Shown in pieces: positions 1 to 6,349 of a stretch of 6,934 nt of DNA. The notes beneath the pieces were generated by a model, which had not been told where the DNA came from, did no database searches, and worked only from the letters and a program-made list of their open reading frames with translations. Numbering within the stretch: the stretch's first letter is position 1; each line of letters starts with the position of its first letter. Both the position numbers and the translations under genes were made by a program. The stretch comes from Planctomycetia bacterium (GTDB lineage: Bacteria > Planctomycetota > UBA11346), in NCBI GenBank assembly GCA_005801395.1, contig SYDV01000372.1, positions 1-6,934 of the forward strand, read 5' to 3'.

Positions 1-655
1 AGTCGCTTAAATCTTGGCCGCTGAGGTGGTGATCGCCATAGCCGCTGCCATCGCCAACAGGAATATACAAATGACCATCTGGTCCAAATTGAAGACAACC
101 GCCAAAATGATCAAGACCGGAATGCCAGCGAAGAACATGAAACTCGCTATTTGGAACTATTTGTGGAGTTCCATCTTTGTCGGTGTTGAGCGTATAACGA
201 ACCACGTAGGAATGCCCAGGCAATGGTCGCACATCGCGATAATAGACATACATATAACCATTGTCAGAAAACTGAGGATGAAACGTCATGCTGTAAACAT
301 TACGTTGTTGTGCGCCGGGTAATTTTTTGGTGCTCAGATCAATGAGCAAGTTTGTTTCGGTAACCTCGTTACGGTTGGGAAAGGTAACTATTTGACCATC
401 GCGGGTGACGACAAACCACGTGCGACGATCAGGCGCTAATTGCAAATCAACCGGGCTGTCGAATGACAAGCTGGAAAACAAGCGAACGGTGCTACAAGGC
501 GATGGTGGTTCCGGCGCGCCGACGACTTGGGAGGTGGTCCACGCAACACGAACGTTTGTATCAAATGACGTTGGTGTTTCTACGGCTGGCAACGGGAGTA
601 AAATTAGGCTGAGTAGGCTAACCAAGGATAAATGAGCGTTTGTGGCCATCGACAT
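1..655 (-). CDS. PQQ-dependent sugar dehydrogenase-like protein (glucose/sorbosone dehydrogenase family), C-terminus outside window
   Basis: Read on the minus strand, an open frame of 218 codons runs from ATG at 655 to the window edge without a stop, so the C-terminal part is missing. The first 25 or so residues form a Sec-type signal peptide, with a hydrophobic LVSLLSLILLPLPAVE stretch at about 11-26. Residues 183-204 read HFGGCLQFGPDGHLYIPVGD, then GSG. This matches the active-site blade of soluble PQQ glucose dehydrogenases, and His183 falls where the catalytic base His lies. Such enzymes oxidise sugars or other alcohols in the periplasm with PQQ and pass electrons to an acceptor; the substrate cannot be read here. 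A GGGAGAAG ribosome site (complement of 664-671) sits 8 nt before ATG 655, which favours it over the in-frame ATG at 649. The gene is divergent from the DUF1552 gene. The family call is fairly secure. Actual PQQ use is inferred, since many relatives are untested. Confidence 0.85.
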   Translation of the reverse strand, partial: MSMATNAHLSLVSLLSLILLPLPAVETPTSFDTNVRVAWTTSQVVGAPEPPSPCSTVRLFSSLSFDSPVDLQLAPDRRTWFVVTRDGQIVTFPNRNEVTETNLLIDLSTKKLPGAQQRNVYSMTFHPQFSDNGYMYVYYRDVRPLPGHSYVVRYTLNTDKDGTPQIVPNSEFHVLRWHSGLDHFGGCLQFGPDGHLYIPVGDGSGYGDHHLSGQDLSD

Positions 656-663
656 GTGAATTA

Positions 664-671
664 CTTCTCCC
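664..671 (-). promoter_or_regulatory. Ribosome binding site of the PQQ dehydrogenase-like gene
   Basis: On the minus strand the sequence GGGAGAAG lies 8 nt before ATG 655. The alternative ATG at 649 would be 14 nt away, so this site decides the start. Confidence 0.65.
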
Positions 672-715
672 AAATAAGGCTAGGATTGGATGATGAAACT
701 TGGTTTAATCTCTAC

Positions 716-755
716 TCACGTTTCAAAAATTGGACAGACCACCCTTGAAACGTGA
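716..755. repeat. Perfect 11-bp inverted repeat with 18-bp spacer (candidate operator)
   Basis: TCACGTTTCAA at 716-726 is exactly mirrored by TTGAAACGTGA at 745-755, and the symmetry breaks immediately on both sides. The repeat lies 61-100 bp upstream of the dehydrogenase ATG at 655 and about 280 bp before the DUF1552 start. It could bind a dimeric or tetrameric regulator, or fold as a hairpin in the 5' leader of the minus-strand transcript. No poly-U run follows on either strand, so it is not a typical terminator. Confidence 0.7.
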
Positions 756-830
756 ATTCTAAACGCACCAAACCCACGAGGGTTGCGCTTGTCCGTGATT
801 TATTCGCGAATGAGAATGTTCATTTCATCT

Positions 831-850
831 GTGAAACAAATCTGTTTCAC
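831..850. promoter_or_regulatory. 8-4-8 palindrome, candidate operator for the plus-strand genes
   Basis: GTGAAACA (831-838) and TGTTTCAC (843-850) are perfect reverse complements around the 4-nt centre AATC. The palindrome contains the same TGAAAC core as the longer inverted repeat at 716-755. Its centre lies about 70 bp before the candidate -10 at 910-915. That distance would suit an activator or a distal operator. The regulator cannot be named from the sequence. Confidence 0.55.
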
Positions 851-906
851 TCAGCAGTAAAAAGAAGAGAAATACGTACGAAACGTTACATTTTATGGAT
901 ACATTT

Positions 907-915
907 TGCTATGAT
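907..915 (+). promoter_or_regulatory. Candidate extended -10 promoter element for the DUF1552 gene
   Basis: TGCTATGAT contains the extended -10 TGn followed by TATGAT, five of six matches to TATAAT. The -35 position has only a poor match (TTACAT, 886-891, 18-bp spacing), so the call rests on the extended element. Transcription would begin near 922 and leave a leader of about 113 nt before ATG 1035. Confidence 0.35.
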
Positions 916-1024
916 GAACCATGACGACGTCTCAAGAAACTAGATTGTCAGACAAGATAAAAACCTGGCAAAGATGATGCAGTATCTGAGAGCGATAAAA
1001 TTCACGGCAAGTTCTTAACATTTT

Positions 1025-1028
1025 GGAG
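1025..1028 (+). promoter_or_regulatory. Ribosome binding site that sets the DUF1552 start
   Basis: GGAG lies 6 nt before ATG 1035. An in-frame TTG at 1023 would overlap this site and has no Shine-Dalgarno of its own, so ATG 1035 is the better start. Confidence 0.7.
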
Positions 1029-1034
1029 CTTCAC

Positions 1035-2465
1035 ATGACTACTCCCCGATGGCTGATTGATCGACGTACGATGCTGCGCGGTCTTGGTGTCAGCATGGCA
1101 TTGCCCTTACTGAATGTCATGACCCCGCCAAAAATTTATGGCGCTGATTATAAAGTAGTGCCCAAAAAAATACCGGTGCGCTATTTAGCGATGTACGTAC
1201 CCAATGGATTGGCGCCAACGCCACAGGGCAAAGAAGCGGATAAATGGACACCGAAAGAAGGTCCGTTGGTTGAGCTGCCAGAGATGCTCAAGTCGTTAGA
1301 GAAAACGAAGAGCCAGGTGTTGGTGCTAAGCGGCATGCATAATGAGCTGCCATTGAAGACGAAAGGTGGCCACCATCCACGCGCCACTGGCTTTTTGTGT
1401 TCATCGATGGTTCACGGCGGCACAGAGGCGGCAAAGGGTGGTGAAATTAATAGCGGAAGTATGTCGATCGATCAATTGATGGCGAGTAGTTTGGGAGCGT
1501 TTACTAAATTGCCCTCCATCGAATTAGCGATGGAAATTCCTGGAAAAGGCTTTGCTTCAAATACCGGCGAAAATATTCTTTATGGTAGTCATTTGTCGTG
1601 GAGTTCTCCGACCTCACCGATTTCACCTGAAATAGATCCTAAAGCGGTATTTGATCGGTTGTTTCGTACGCAAGGTAAAGCTGGTGGCGCTCAGGCGGTG
1701 CCCATTTCAGCTGACGATGATCAAAGTGTACTGGATGCGGTGTTGGCGAATTTAACGTCATTTAGTAGCACAGTTGGGGTCGAAGACCGACGCAAACTAG
1801 ACGAATTTACTTCTTCTGTACGTGAACTTGAAAAGCGTTTAGAGCGTGAAGTAAAATCAGCAAAAGCTCCTCGTCGTATTGATCCAGCAGCCACTCGTGC
1901 CTTACCAGAGCTAGAAAAACAAACGAGTGCGGTTGGCGCGGTTGGAAAACGTGGCAACACCCAGGGTGCGATGCAGGCGATGTTGGATATTATAACCTTA
2001 GCGTTTTGGACTGATACAACTCGCATCGGCACCTTCCATACCGGAAATGAGGTCAGTGGTCGTAATTTTTCATTTATTAAAGGTGTCACTGGAAGCCATC
2101 ATGAAATGTCTCATCATGAAAATAAGGCGGATAAGTTGGCTCAGTATATCAAAATAGGTATCTGGCATATAGAGCAATATGCTTATCTGATCAATCGTCT
2201 CAGCGTTATTAAAGAAGAGGGCGGAACGTTGCTTGATAATTGTATGGTCATGATTGGTTCAGGCATTCGCGATGGTAACAAACATGATGGCAAAGATTTG
2301 CCCATTATTCTTGCCGGTGGAGGCGGGGGTACGTTGAAAGGCGGCCGCCATCTCAACGTAGGTAAAGGAACGCCATTAGCGAATTTGCATGTTGAAATGG
2401 CCCAGCGCATGGGCGTTCAAGTGCCAAAATTTGCTGATAGTACAGGGCCGTTAAAAGGTCTGTAA
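1035..2465 (+). CDS. DUF1552 (HXXSHH) family exported protein
   Basis: This is a complete 476-residue protein of the DUF1552 family, whose biochemical role is not established. The N-terminus has a twin-arginine leader (DRRTMLRGLGVSMALPLL, Arg10-Arg11), so export as a folded, possibly cofactor-bearing protein is likely. Family hallmarks follow in order: RYLAMYVPNGLAP, a GGHHPRATGFL segment, GSMSIDQLMA, the KAVFDRLF segment, a charged helical stretch (KLDEFTSSVRELEKRLERE), and the family-naming motif HEMSHH at residues 356-361 (2100-2117). The C-terminus has DNCMVMIGSGIRDGNKHDG and DLPIILAGGGGG, which resemble distal metal-site segments of alkaline-phosphatase-like folds; that resemblance is inference. 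The length is usual for the family. The gene is first of a plus-strand series, 111 bp before the DUF1592-type gene with which this family is usually paired. The start at ATG 1035 is set by GGAG at 1025-1028. Confidence 0.93.
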   Translation: MTTPRWLIDRRTMLRGLGVSMALPLLNVMTPPKIYGADYKVVPKKIPVRYLAMYVPNGLAPTPQGKEADKWTPKEGPLVELPEMLKSLEKTKSQVLVLSGMHNELPLKTKGGHHPRATGFLCSSMVHGGTEAAKGGEINSGSMSIDQLMASSLGAFTKLPSIELAMEIPGKGFASNTGENILYGSHLSWSSPTSPISPEIDPKAVFDRLFRTQGKAGGAQAVPISADDDQSVLDAVLANLTSFSSTVGVEDRRKLDEFTSSVRELEKRLEREVKSAKAPRRIDPAATRALPELEKQTSAVGAVGKRGNTQGAMQAMLDIITLAFWTDTTRIGTFHTGNEVSGRNFSFIKGVTGSHHEMSHHENKADKLAQYIKIGIWHIEQYAYLINRLSVIKEEGGTLLDNCMVMIGSGIRDGNKHDGKDLPIILAGGGGGTLKGGRHLNVGKGTPLANLHVEMAQRMGVQVPKFADSTGPLKGL

Positions 2466-2511
2466 TGCTGTTATTTTATCGCCAAGCGCGACTAAAGTGC
2501 ACATTAACCAG

Positions 2512-2531
2512 TTCGCATCCCAAGGTGCGAA
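2512..2531 (+). other. Intergenic RNA hairpin between DUF1552 and DUF1592 genes
   Basis: TTCGCATC (2512-2519) pairs with GGTGCGAA (2524-2531) around a 4-nt CCAA loop: an 8-bp stem with one G-U pair. It begins 46 nt after the DUF1552 stop. It is followed by AACC, not a U run, so it is not a classical intrinsic terminator. It could act as an mRNA stabiliser or processing site, or as an attenuating structure ahead of the next gene. Confidence 0.45.
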
Positions 2532-2576
2532 AACCAGGTCATTTTGTATTTACTTTTGTTAAAGCCTGTGAACGAA

Positions 2577-4487
2577 ATGCTTAATCCTGCCCGTTTATTG
2601 CTGCTCTGGAGCTTGGTTACTGTGGCCGTAGCCCTGGAAGATATCGACCTTAGCAAATTGGATTTCAAGCGTGATATCCAACCATTAATAACTACATATT
2701 GTAAAAACTGTCATGGAAATGCGAAGGCAAAAGGAGATATTAATTTAGAGCGCTTTACCGATGTGCGATCGATACAGTTGGCCGCGGATCAGTGGATGGA
2801 AGTTAAGCATTTGTTGGATGAAAACGAAATGCCACCGTCGACAGAAAAAGTAAAGCCAAGCGCGGAAGAACGCGCGCGTTTGTCAGCGTGGATTAATTGG
2901 GCAGTTGATAACGTCGATCCGTCATTAGTGGTTAAAGATCCCGGCAGCATAGTGCTGCACCGACTCAATAAAACCGAATTCAATAATACCTATCGGGATT
3001 TACTGGGTATTAAATACGGTGCTGCTGATGGTTTCCCTGATGATAACGGTGGCGACAGTGGTTTCGATAATAGTGCTGATACGTTATTTACACCCACGCT
3101 GTTCATCGAAAAATTATTGGCCGCTGCCACTCTTGGTTTGGATCAGGCAAAGGTAGAGCAGTTGTTTATCAAACAGCCTGCTGATACAGATAATGCCAAG
3201 GATCAACGAACGGCGGCTAAATTATCAGTAGAGGCATTTATAGAACGCGCATGGCGTCGGCCTGTCAAACCTGGAGAGTCTGAGCGGCTGTTAAAAATAT
3301 ATGATGCCTACATTAAAAAGAAAACCTCGTGGGAAACGGCGATGCGGCAAACGTATCGTCAAATTTTAGTGTCTCCGCCATTTATCTACCGAGCGGAAGA
3401 AGTTAAATTAGGTGCGCGTGAGCCATACGAAATTGGGCAGTATGATATGGCAAATCGCTTGTCTTATTTCATTTGGTCTTCGATGCCGGATGCAGAATTA
3501 TTTGGCTTAGCGAAAGAAGGGAAACTGCACGATCCCGTCGTTCTTGAGCAACAAGTGTTACGTATGTTTAAAGATCCCAAAGGTAAATCATTTGGTTATC
3601 GTTTTGCTGGCCAGTGGTTGGGGCTTAATCAATTACGAGATGGTGGTGGCCCAGACAGTGATAAATATCCAGCTTTTACTGAGCAGTTGCGCGATAGTAT
3701 GTGCGATGAACCGGCTGAGTTTTTTAATGGACTGATTAGTCAAAATCGCAGTATTCTTGATCTCATTGATAGTGATTATATTTACGTCAATGAAAGTTTG
3801 GCGAAAATATACGACATCAAAGGTGTGAGTGGCAATCAGATGCGACAAGTTCCTCGACCAGATAAAGGACGTGGCGGCGTCGTTACCATGCCGGGAGTAT
3901 TGGCAGCGACTTCAAATCCTCAAAGGACGAGTCCTGTGCTACGCGGGGCGTGGGTATTATCGCATATATTAAATGCACCACCACCACCACCACCACCCAA
4001 TGTCCCGCCCCTTGATGAAGAAATGCCCAAGGAAGTAACGAAAGAGAAAAAAGAGCCCACGCTGCGTGAGCGCTTAGAAAAACATCGTAGTGATCCGACC
4101 TGTGCATCTTGTCATAATCGTATCGATCCGCTCGGTTTTGGTTTGGAAGGTTACAATGTATTGGGTGAATTTCGCGCCCGTGATGAGCACGGGAATAAAT
4201 TAGATACGACGGGTTCGTTGCTCACTGGTGAATCGTTCTCTAACGCGGCAGAACTCAAAGTAATTTTAATGAAACGCAAGGACGCTTTTGCTCGCGCCAT
4301 GGTGGAGAAATTGCTCGCCTATGCTTTAGGGCGAAAAATAGAATTATATGACCGCCCAACGGTCTCGGAGTTGACTAAAAACTTGATCACAGACCAATAT
4401 CGTATTCATGGTTTATTGATCGGAATTGTGAAGAGTTATCCCATGAATTATAAGCGTAATCAGCCGATTACTGCAGCGGCGCCTTAA
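2577..4487 (+). CDS. DUF1592/DUF1588-type exported heme-c protein (planctomycete-type cytochrome)
   Basis: This complete protein of 636 residues is read from ATG 2577. In-frame TTG 2544 or GTG 2568 would add 11 or 3 residues. ATG is chosen because it gives a clean Sec leader (LLLLWSLVTVAVA, cut after Ala19), although no start has a strong ribosome site. Domains in order: a planctomycete-type cytochrome c region with CKNCHG (heme site, residues 42-46); DUF1587 near 124-190 (HRLNKTEFNNTYRDLLGI); DUF1595 near 214-276 (FIERAWRRPVKPGE); DUF1592 near 283-410 (MANRLSYFIWSSMPDAELF); DUF1588 near 430-528, including the heptaproline PPPPPPPNVPP at 468 onward and a second heme site CASCH (509-513); and DUF1585 near 551-627 (MVEKLLAYALGRKIE). 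The full family architecture is intact. Two CxxCH sites imply covalent heme and electron transfer outside the cytoplasm. The partner and substrate are unknown. It is probably co-transcribed with the DUF1552 gene. Confidence 0.93.
   Translation: MLNPARLLLLWSLVTVAVALEDIDLSKLDFKRDIQPLITTYCKNCHGNAKAKGDINLERFTDVRSIQLAADQWMEVKHLLDENEMPPSTEKVKPSAEERARLSAWINWAVDNVDPSLVVKDPGSIVLHRLNKTEFNNTYRDLLGIKYGAADGFPDDNGGDSGFDNSADTLFTPTLFIEKLLAAATLGLDQAKVEQLFIKQPADTDNAKDQRTAAKLSVEAFIERAWRRPVKPGESERLLKIYDAYIKKKTSWETAMRQTYRQILVSPPFIYRAEEVKLGAREPYEIGQYDMANRLSYFIWSSMPDAELFGLAKEGKLHDPVVLEQQVLRMFKDPKGKSFGYRFAGQWLGLNQLRDGGGPDSDKYPAFTEQLRDSMCDEPAEFFNGLISQNRSILDLIDSDYIYVNESLAKIYDIKGVSGNQMRQVPRPDKGRGGVVTMPGVLAATSNPQRTSPVLRGAWVLSHILNAPPPPPPPNVPPLDEEMPKEVTKEKKEPTLRERLEKHRSDPTCASCHNRIDPLGFGLEGYNVLGEFRARDEHGNKLDTTGSLLTGESFSNAAELKVILMKRKDAFARAMVEKLLAYALGRKIELYDRPTVSELTKNLITDQYRIHGLLIGIVKSYPMNYKRNQPITAAAP
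3978..3995 (+). repeat. In-frame (CCA)6 triplet repeat coding for polyproline
   Basis: Six CCA codons followed by CCC encode seven consecutive prolines (residues 468-474) in the DUF1588 region. A proline run just before NVP is a usual trait of this family, so selection at the protein level is likelier than random slippage. Such a run normally needs elongation factor P for smooth translation. Confidence 0.8.
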
Positions 4488-4593
4488 ATAATGATGCGGA
4501 TGGCCGTTTAAATCGATTGGTGGTCGCATGAGCTGAAACAGGTCAATGCTGGAACACGGTCTGCGACTTTGTATGGCATAGAGCGGGGGCGTT
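4488..4593 (+). other. Short intergenic spacer before phoD
   Basis: This 106-bp gap holds a single TGAAACA (4534-4540) and a weak 6-bp complement pair (GTCGCA 4523-4528, TGCGAC 4562-4567) with a 33-nt loop. No terminator with a U run and no clear promoter are visible, so read-through from the DUF1592-type gene is plausible. Confidence 0.4.
4585..4589 (+). promoter_or_regulatory. Atypical G-rich ribosome binding site of phoD
   Basis: GGGGG lies 4 nt before ATG 4594. It is a non-canonical Shine-Dalgarno with slightly short spacing, but it is the only candidate and supports this ATG. Confidence 0.45.
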
Positions 4594-6135
4594 ATGACTT
4601 ATACGGTAGATCGTCGTGCATTTTTGTTGGCTTCTGCGTCGTTCGTTGTTGGCAGTATGTGGTCGTGTGCAGCGGTGGTACGTCATCCAGTTTTTATTAC
4701 TGACCCATTTCAATTAGGCGTAACCTCTGGCGATCCGACGGCAGATGGTGTGGTTTTATGGACGCGTCTGGCGCCATCTCCTTTAGAGGGTGGCGGCCTG
4801 GGCCCTGAATCTGTCGCTGTGCGTTGGGAAATTGCCCGCGATGAACGCTTCACTAAGATGGTGAATAGCGGAGAGGTTATCGCTCATGCACAAGCTGGTC
4901 ATAGCGTTCATGTTGAGGTTAATGGTTTGGCACCGGAGCATTGGTATTGGTATCGCTTTCACGTTGGTACCTATGTTTCTCCGATTGGTCGTACGCGTAC
5001 ATTGCCGTTGGCGAGTGCTTTACCGACGCACTTGCGTCTCGCGGTAGCCTCATGCCAAAATTATGAACAGGGATTATATACAGCTTTAGATCACTTGGCA
5101 AAGGATGAGCCAGATCTGATATTATTTTTAGGTGACTACATCTACGAATATGCAGGTAAGGATAAGCAGATACGTCGCCACGTTGGCCCTGAGTGCACCA
5201 CGCTTGTTCATTATCGTAACCGCTATGCACAGTATCGTTCTGACCCAGCATTGCAGCGTGCTCATGCTCAAGCACCGTGGATTGTCACGCCGGATGACCA
5301 TGAATTTGATAATAATTGCGCGGGTGCTATTTCCGAAGAAAATAATATTGATCCTGTGGTCTATCTGGCTCGCCGTGCGGCGGCTTATCAGGCGTATTTT
5401 GAGCATATGCCATTGCGTCGTAGCGCATTGCCACAAGGCCCTGATATGCAGATTTATCGTCGCTTTGCGCTGGGTCGTTTGGCGCAAATTGATGTGGCAG
5501 ATACGCGGCAATATCGCACTGATCAGCCATGTGGCGACGGAACTAAACCGCCATGTCCAGAAGCGTTAAGCCCAGCGGCGACCTTGCTTGGAATAAAGCA
5601 GCGGCAGTGGTTATTTGACGGTTGGGCACAATCATCAGCGACATGTAATATTTTAGCGCAGCAAGTAATGATGGGTCGAGTTGATCGTAAATCCGGTGAG
5701 GAGCAGGCGTTTAGTATGGATCAATGGCCTGGGTATGAAATGGAACGTCGTCAGGTGTTACAATATTTACATGAAAAACGCATCGCAAATCCGGTGGTGT
5801 TAGCAGGCGATATTCATACCAATTGGGCCAATGATCTAATTGGCGATTTCGCCGGACTCAATGGGCGCACCATTGCGAGTGAATTTGTTGGCACCTCCAT
5901 TTCATCGGGAGGTAATGGCATTGCGGCGCCTAAGAATCTTGATGCTTTACTGCAAGAAAATGCATTTGTAAAATATCACAATGCCCAGCGCGGTTATTTG
6001 ATGATAAATCTGCAACCGAAACAGCTGCAGTGTGATTTTCGTGTGGTGTCGTTCGTGGATAAACCCGGATCGCCAATCGCCACTGCTGCCAGTTTCGTGG
6101 TTGAGTCAGGCATTCCTGGCCCTCAACGAGTATAA
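4594..6135 (+). CDS. phoD: PhoD-family alkaline phosphatase/phosphodiesterase, Tat-exported
   Basis: This complete 513-residue protein is likely to hydrolyse phosphate mono- and diesters outside the cytoplasm with Fe/Ca metals, as known PhoD enzymes do. The N-terminus has a twin-arginine leader (VDRRAFLLASASFVVGSMW, Arg7-Arg8). A PhoD N-terminal domain spans about 40-135, beginning LGVTSGDPTADGVVLWTRL. The catalytic domain shows the metal-site residues in the expected order: ASCQNYEQG with Cys154; FLGDYIYEY with Asp181 and Tyr184; DDHEFDNN (residues 234-241), with the Asn ligand at 240 or 241; and AGDIHTNW with Asp406 and His408. This set matches the known Cys, Asp, Tyr, Asn, Asp, His site of Bacillus PhoD (from memory of the family). 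Cys25 after MWS is a poor lipobox, so a lipoprotein is unlikely. The residue before DDHE is Pro, where Trp is common. The gene follows the DUF1592-type gene by 106 bp and could be in the same operon. Confidence 0.92.
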   Translation: MTYTVDRRAFLLASASFVVGSMWSCAAVVRHPVFITDPFQLGVTSGDPTADGVVLWTRLAPSPLEGGGLGPESVAVRWEIARDERFTKMVNSGEVIAHAQAGHSVHVEVNGLAPEHWYWYRFHVGTYVSPIGRTRTLPLASALPTHLRLAVASCQNYEQGLYTALDHLAKDEPDLILFLGDYIYEYAGKDKQIRRHVGPECTTLVHYRNRYAQYRSDPALQRAHAQAPWIVTPDDHEFDNNCAGAISEENNIDPVVYLARRAAAYQAYFEHMPLRRSALPQGPDMQIYRRFALGRLAQIDVADTRQYRTDQPCGDGTKPPCPEALSPAATLLGIKQRQWLFDGWAQSSATCNILAQQVMMGRVDRKSGEEQAFSMDQWPGYEMERRQVLQYLHEKRIANPVVLAGDIHTNWANDLIGDFAGLNGRTIASEFVGTSISSGGNGIAAPKNLDALLQENAFVKYHNAQRGYLMINLQPKQLQCDFRVVSFVDKPGSPIATAASFVVESGIPGPQRV

Positions 6136-6227
6136 TTGATTTGAGCGATATTCATTTTCTGCTGCTTTTTCATGGGTGAGTAATTTATCTTATTGCGTGA
6201 TAGTCGAGCGTTGAAGGTATCAATACC

Positions 6228-6347
6228 ATGCTGAAAAATTTTGGCTCTCCAATAACGCCGTGGGCCGTAAATGATGATGGAGAATACTTTTTCAAGTTGT
6301 TAACTAGCGTATGTAGTAACCAACGATTTTTTCATTTTAGGAGCTAG
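6228..6347 (+). CDS. Possible 39-residue leader ORF, unproven
   Basis: ATG 6228 opens a frame that starts MLKNFGSPITPWAVNDDGEY and ends at TAG 6345-6347, just 2 nt before the sulfatase ATG at 6350. Its last codons overlap the sulfatase ribosome site, so translation of one could affect the other. The only upstream ribosome-like sequence is a weak GAAGG about 11 nt before the ATG. I recognise no protein family, and there is no signal peptide or membrane segment. It may well be chance. Confidence 0.2.
   Translation: MLKNFGSPITPWAVNDDGEYFFKLLTSVCSNQRFFHFRS
6339..6343 (+). promoter_or_regulatory. Ribosome binding site of the sulfatase gene
   Basis: AGGAG lies 6 nt before ATG 6350. It is the strongest Shine-Dalgarno in the window and fixes the sulfatase start. 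Confidence 0.75.
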
Positions 6348-6349
6348 TA

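Larger units (their letters stand above)
656..1034. promoter_or_regulatory. Divergent intergenic control region
   Basis: This 379-bp stretch separates the minus-strand dehydrogenase gene from the plus-strand DUF1552 gene, so it must hold both promoters. No convincing gene lies in it: the one open frame (GTG 752 to 943) starts inside an inverted repeat, lacks a ribosome site and shows no recognisable protein features. The region has five exact TGAAAC/GTTTCA hexamers between 694 and 849, arranged as symmetric pairs. It also has a 10-bp palindrome ATTCGCGAAT at 802-811 and an extended -10 promoter candidate at 907-915 for the plus strand. I found no convincing -35/-10 pair for the minus strand. 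Confidence 0.75.
6136..6349 (+). other. Intergenic region before the sulfatase gene
   Basis: This 214-bp gap has no strong terminator hairpin. It contains a small palindrome GGTATCAATACC (6216-6227) directly before an ATG at 6228 that opens a 39-codon frame. The gap is large enough for a separate sulfatase promoter, but I could not find a convincing -35/-10 pair. Confidence 0.4.

Noticed and set aside
14..635. Plus-strand open frames at 14-322 and 405-635
   Set aside because: They are shadows of the minus-strand dehydrogenase gene, whose frame gives a signal peptide and clear family motifs.
752..943. 63-codon open frame from GTG in the divergent region
   Set aside because: It starts inside the inverted repeat, has no ribosome site and its composition is not protein-like; the region is better explained as regulatory DNA.
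945..950. TTGTCA as a -35 promoter box for the DUF1552 gene
   Set aside because: It is a good hexamer, but no acceptable -10 box lies 16-18 bp downstream.
1023..1034. TTG 1023 as the DUF1552 start
   Set aside because: It overlaps the GGAG ribosome site that serves ATG 1035 and adds only four residues without support.
3978..3998. (CCA)6 run as an unstable microsatellite or phase-variation tract
   Set aside because: Triplet changes would not shift the frame, and a proline run is a usual trait of the DUF1588 region.
4523..4567. Terminator hairpin between the DUF1592-type gene and phoD
   Set aside because: Only six base pairs around a 33-nt loop, with no U run following.
5128..5569. Overlapping frames on both strands inside phoD (up to 145 codons)
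   Set aside because: PhoD metal-site motifs run continuously through the region in the main frame; the alternatives show no domain features.
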